Positions 5,345-5,386 of a stretch of 5,386 nucleotides of DNA are shown here, piece after piece. The stretch is from Acidobacteriota bacterium (GTDB taxonomy: Bacteria; Acidobacteriota; Terriglobia; Terriglobales; Acidobacteriaceae). The position numbers were made by a program, and so were the translations under genes. Positions within the stretch are counted from its first letter, which is position 1. Every line of letters begins with the position of its first letter. Where the stretch lies: positions 1 through 5,386 of the forward strand of contig JAJYBW010000255.1 in the NCBI GenBank assembly GCA_021778815.1, given 5' to 3'. The notes below the pieces were generated by a model. It was not told the DNA's origin. It was given only the letters and a program-made list of their open reading frames with translations, and did not search any database.

Positions 5345-5386
5345 ATGTCCGGTACGCGCCTGCTCGACGAGAGTGTCGATCAAAGG
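5345..5386 (+). CDS. Possible 5' end of a divergent gene, cut by the window edge
   Basis: The frame starting with ATG at 5345 is open to the last base of the window (14 codons, MSGTRLLDESVDQR), with a composition like real protein. In-frame GTG codons at 5333 and 5336 are alternative starts. A TAG at 5321-5323 shows that the frame cannot begin earlier. A purine-rich GAAAGAGAG (5323-5331) could serve as a weak ribosome site for one of these starts, though the spacing is poor for each. If real, the gene diverges from the Crp/Fnr-type regulator and could share its control region. It is too short to assign a family, and chance openness is quite possible. Confidence 0.3.
   Translation, partial: MSGTRLLDESVDQR

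Overview
The window reads as an ordinary bacterial chromosomal segment. GC is moderate to high, roughly 55-60% by eye, apart from an AT-rich left edge of about 180 bases at roughly 39% GC. Genes are tightly packed, with ATG and GTG starts and AAGGAG-type ribosome binding sites. The gene set and protein style would fit an Acidobacteriota-like soil bacterium, but that is an impression from memory; the sequence proves only 'bacterium'. No RNA genes, insertion sequences, CRISPR arrays or phage genes were seen.

Layout. Positions 1-373 hold no gene I can defend. A complete four-enzyme dTDP-L-rhamnose pathway follows. rfbC (3,5-epimerase) is on the minus strand at 374-916. Diverging from it is a compact plus-strand operon: rfbB (4,6-dehydratase, 1055-2173), rfbA (thymidylyltransferase, 2211-3086) and rfbD (reductase, 3083-3994, overlapping rfbA by 4 bases). 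Acting in the order RfbA, RfbB, RfbC, RfbD, they convert glucose-1-phosphate and dTTP into dTDP-L-rhamnose, the rhamnosyl donor for O-antigen, exopolysaccharide or other surface glycans. The catalytic residues expected in all four are visible, so the pathway looks intact.

Converging on rfbD after a 19-base gap are two minus-strand genes in tandem: a Crp/Fnr-family regulator (4378-5112) and, 52 bases downstream, a small unrecognised protein of 103 residues (4014-4325) with a Cys-X2-Cys knuckle and a charged, probably coiled-coil tail. The regulator looks FNR-like rather than cAMP-binding, but its N-terminal cysteine set is incomplete. The 220 bases upstream of it contain several small dyads. 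At the right edge an open plus-strand frame may be the first codons of a divergent gene cut off by the window end.

I found no previously undescribed system. The points most worth a second look are the atypical cysteine pattern of the regulator and the dyad symmetry upstream of it, the possible C2H2-like metal site of the small protein, and the non-canonical translation starts and hairpins between rfbC and rfbB.
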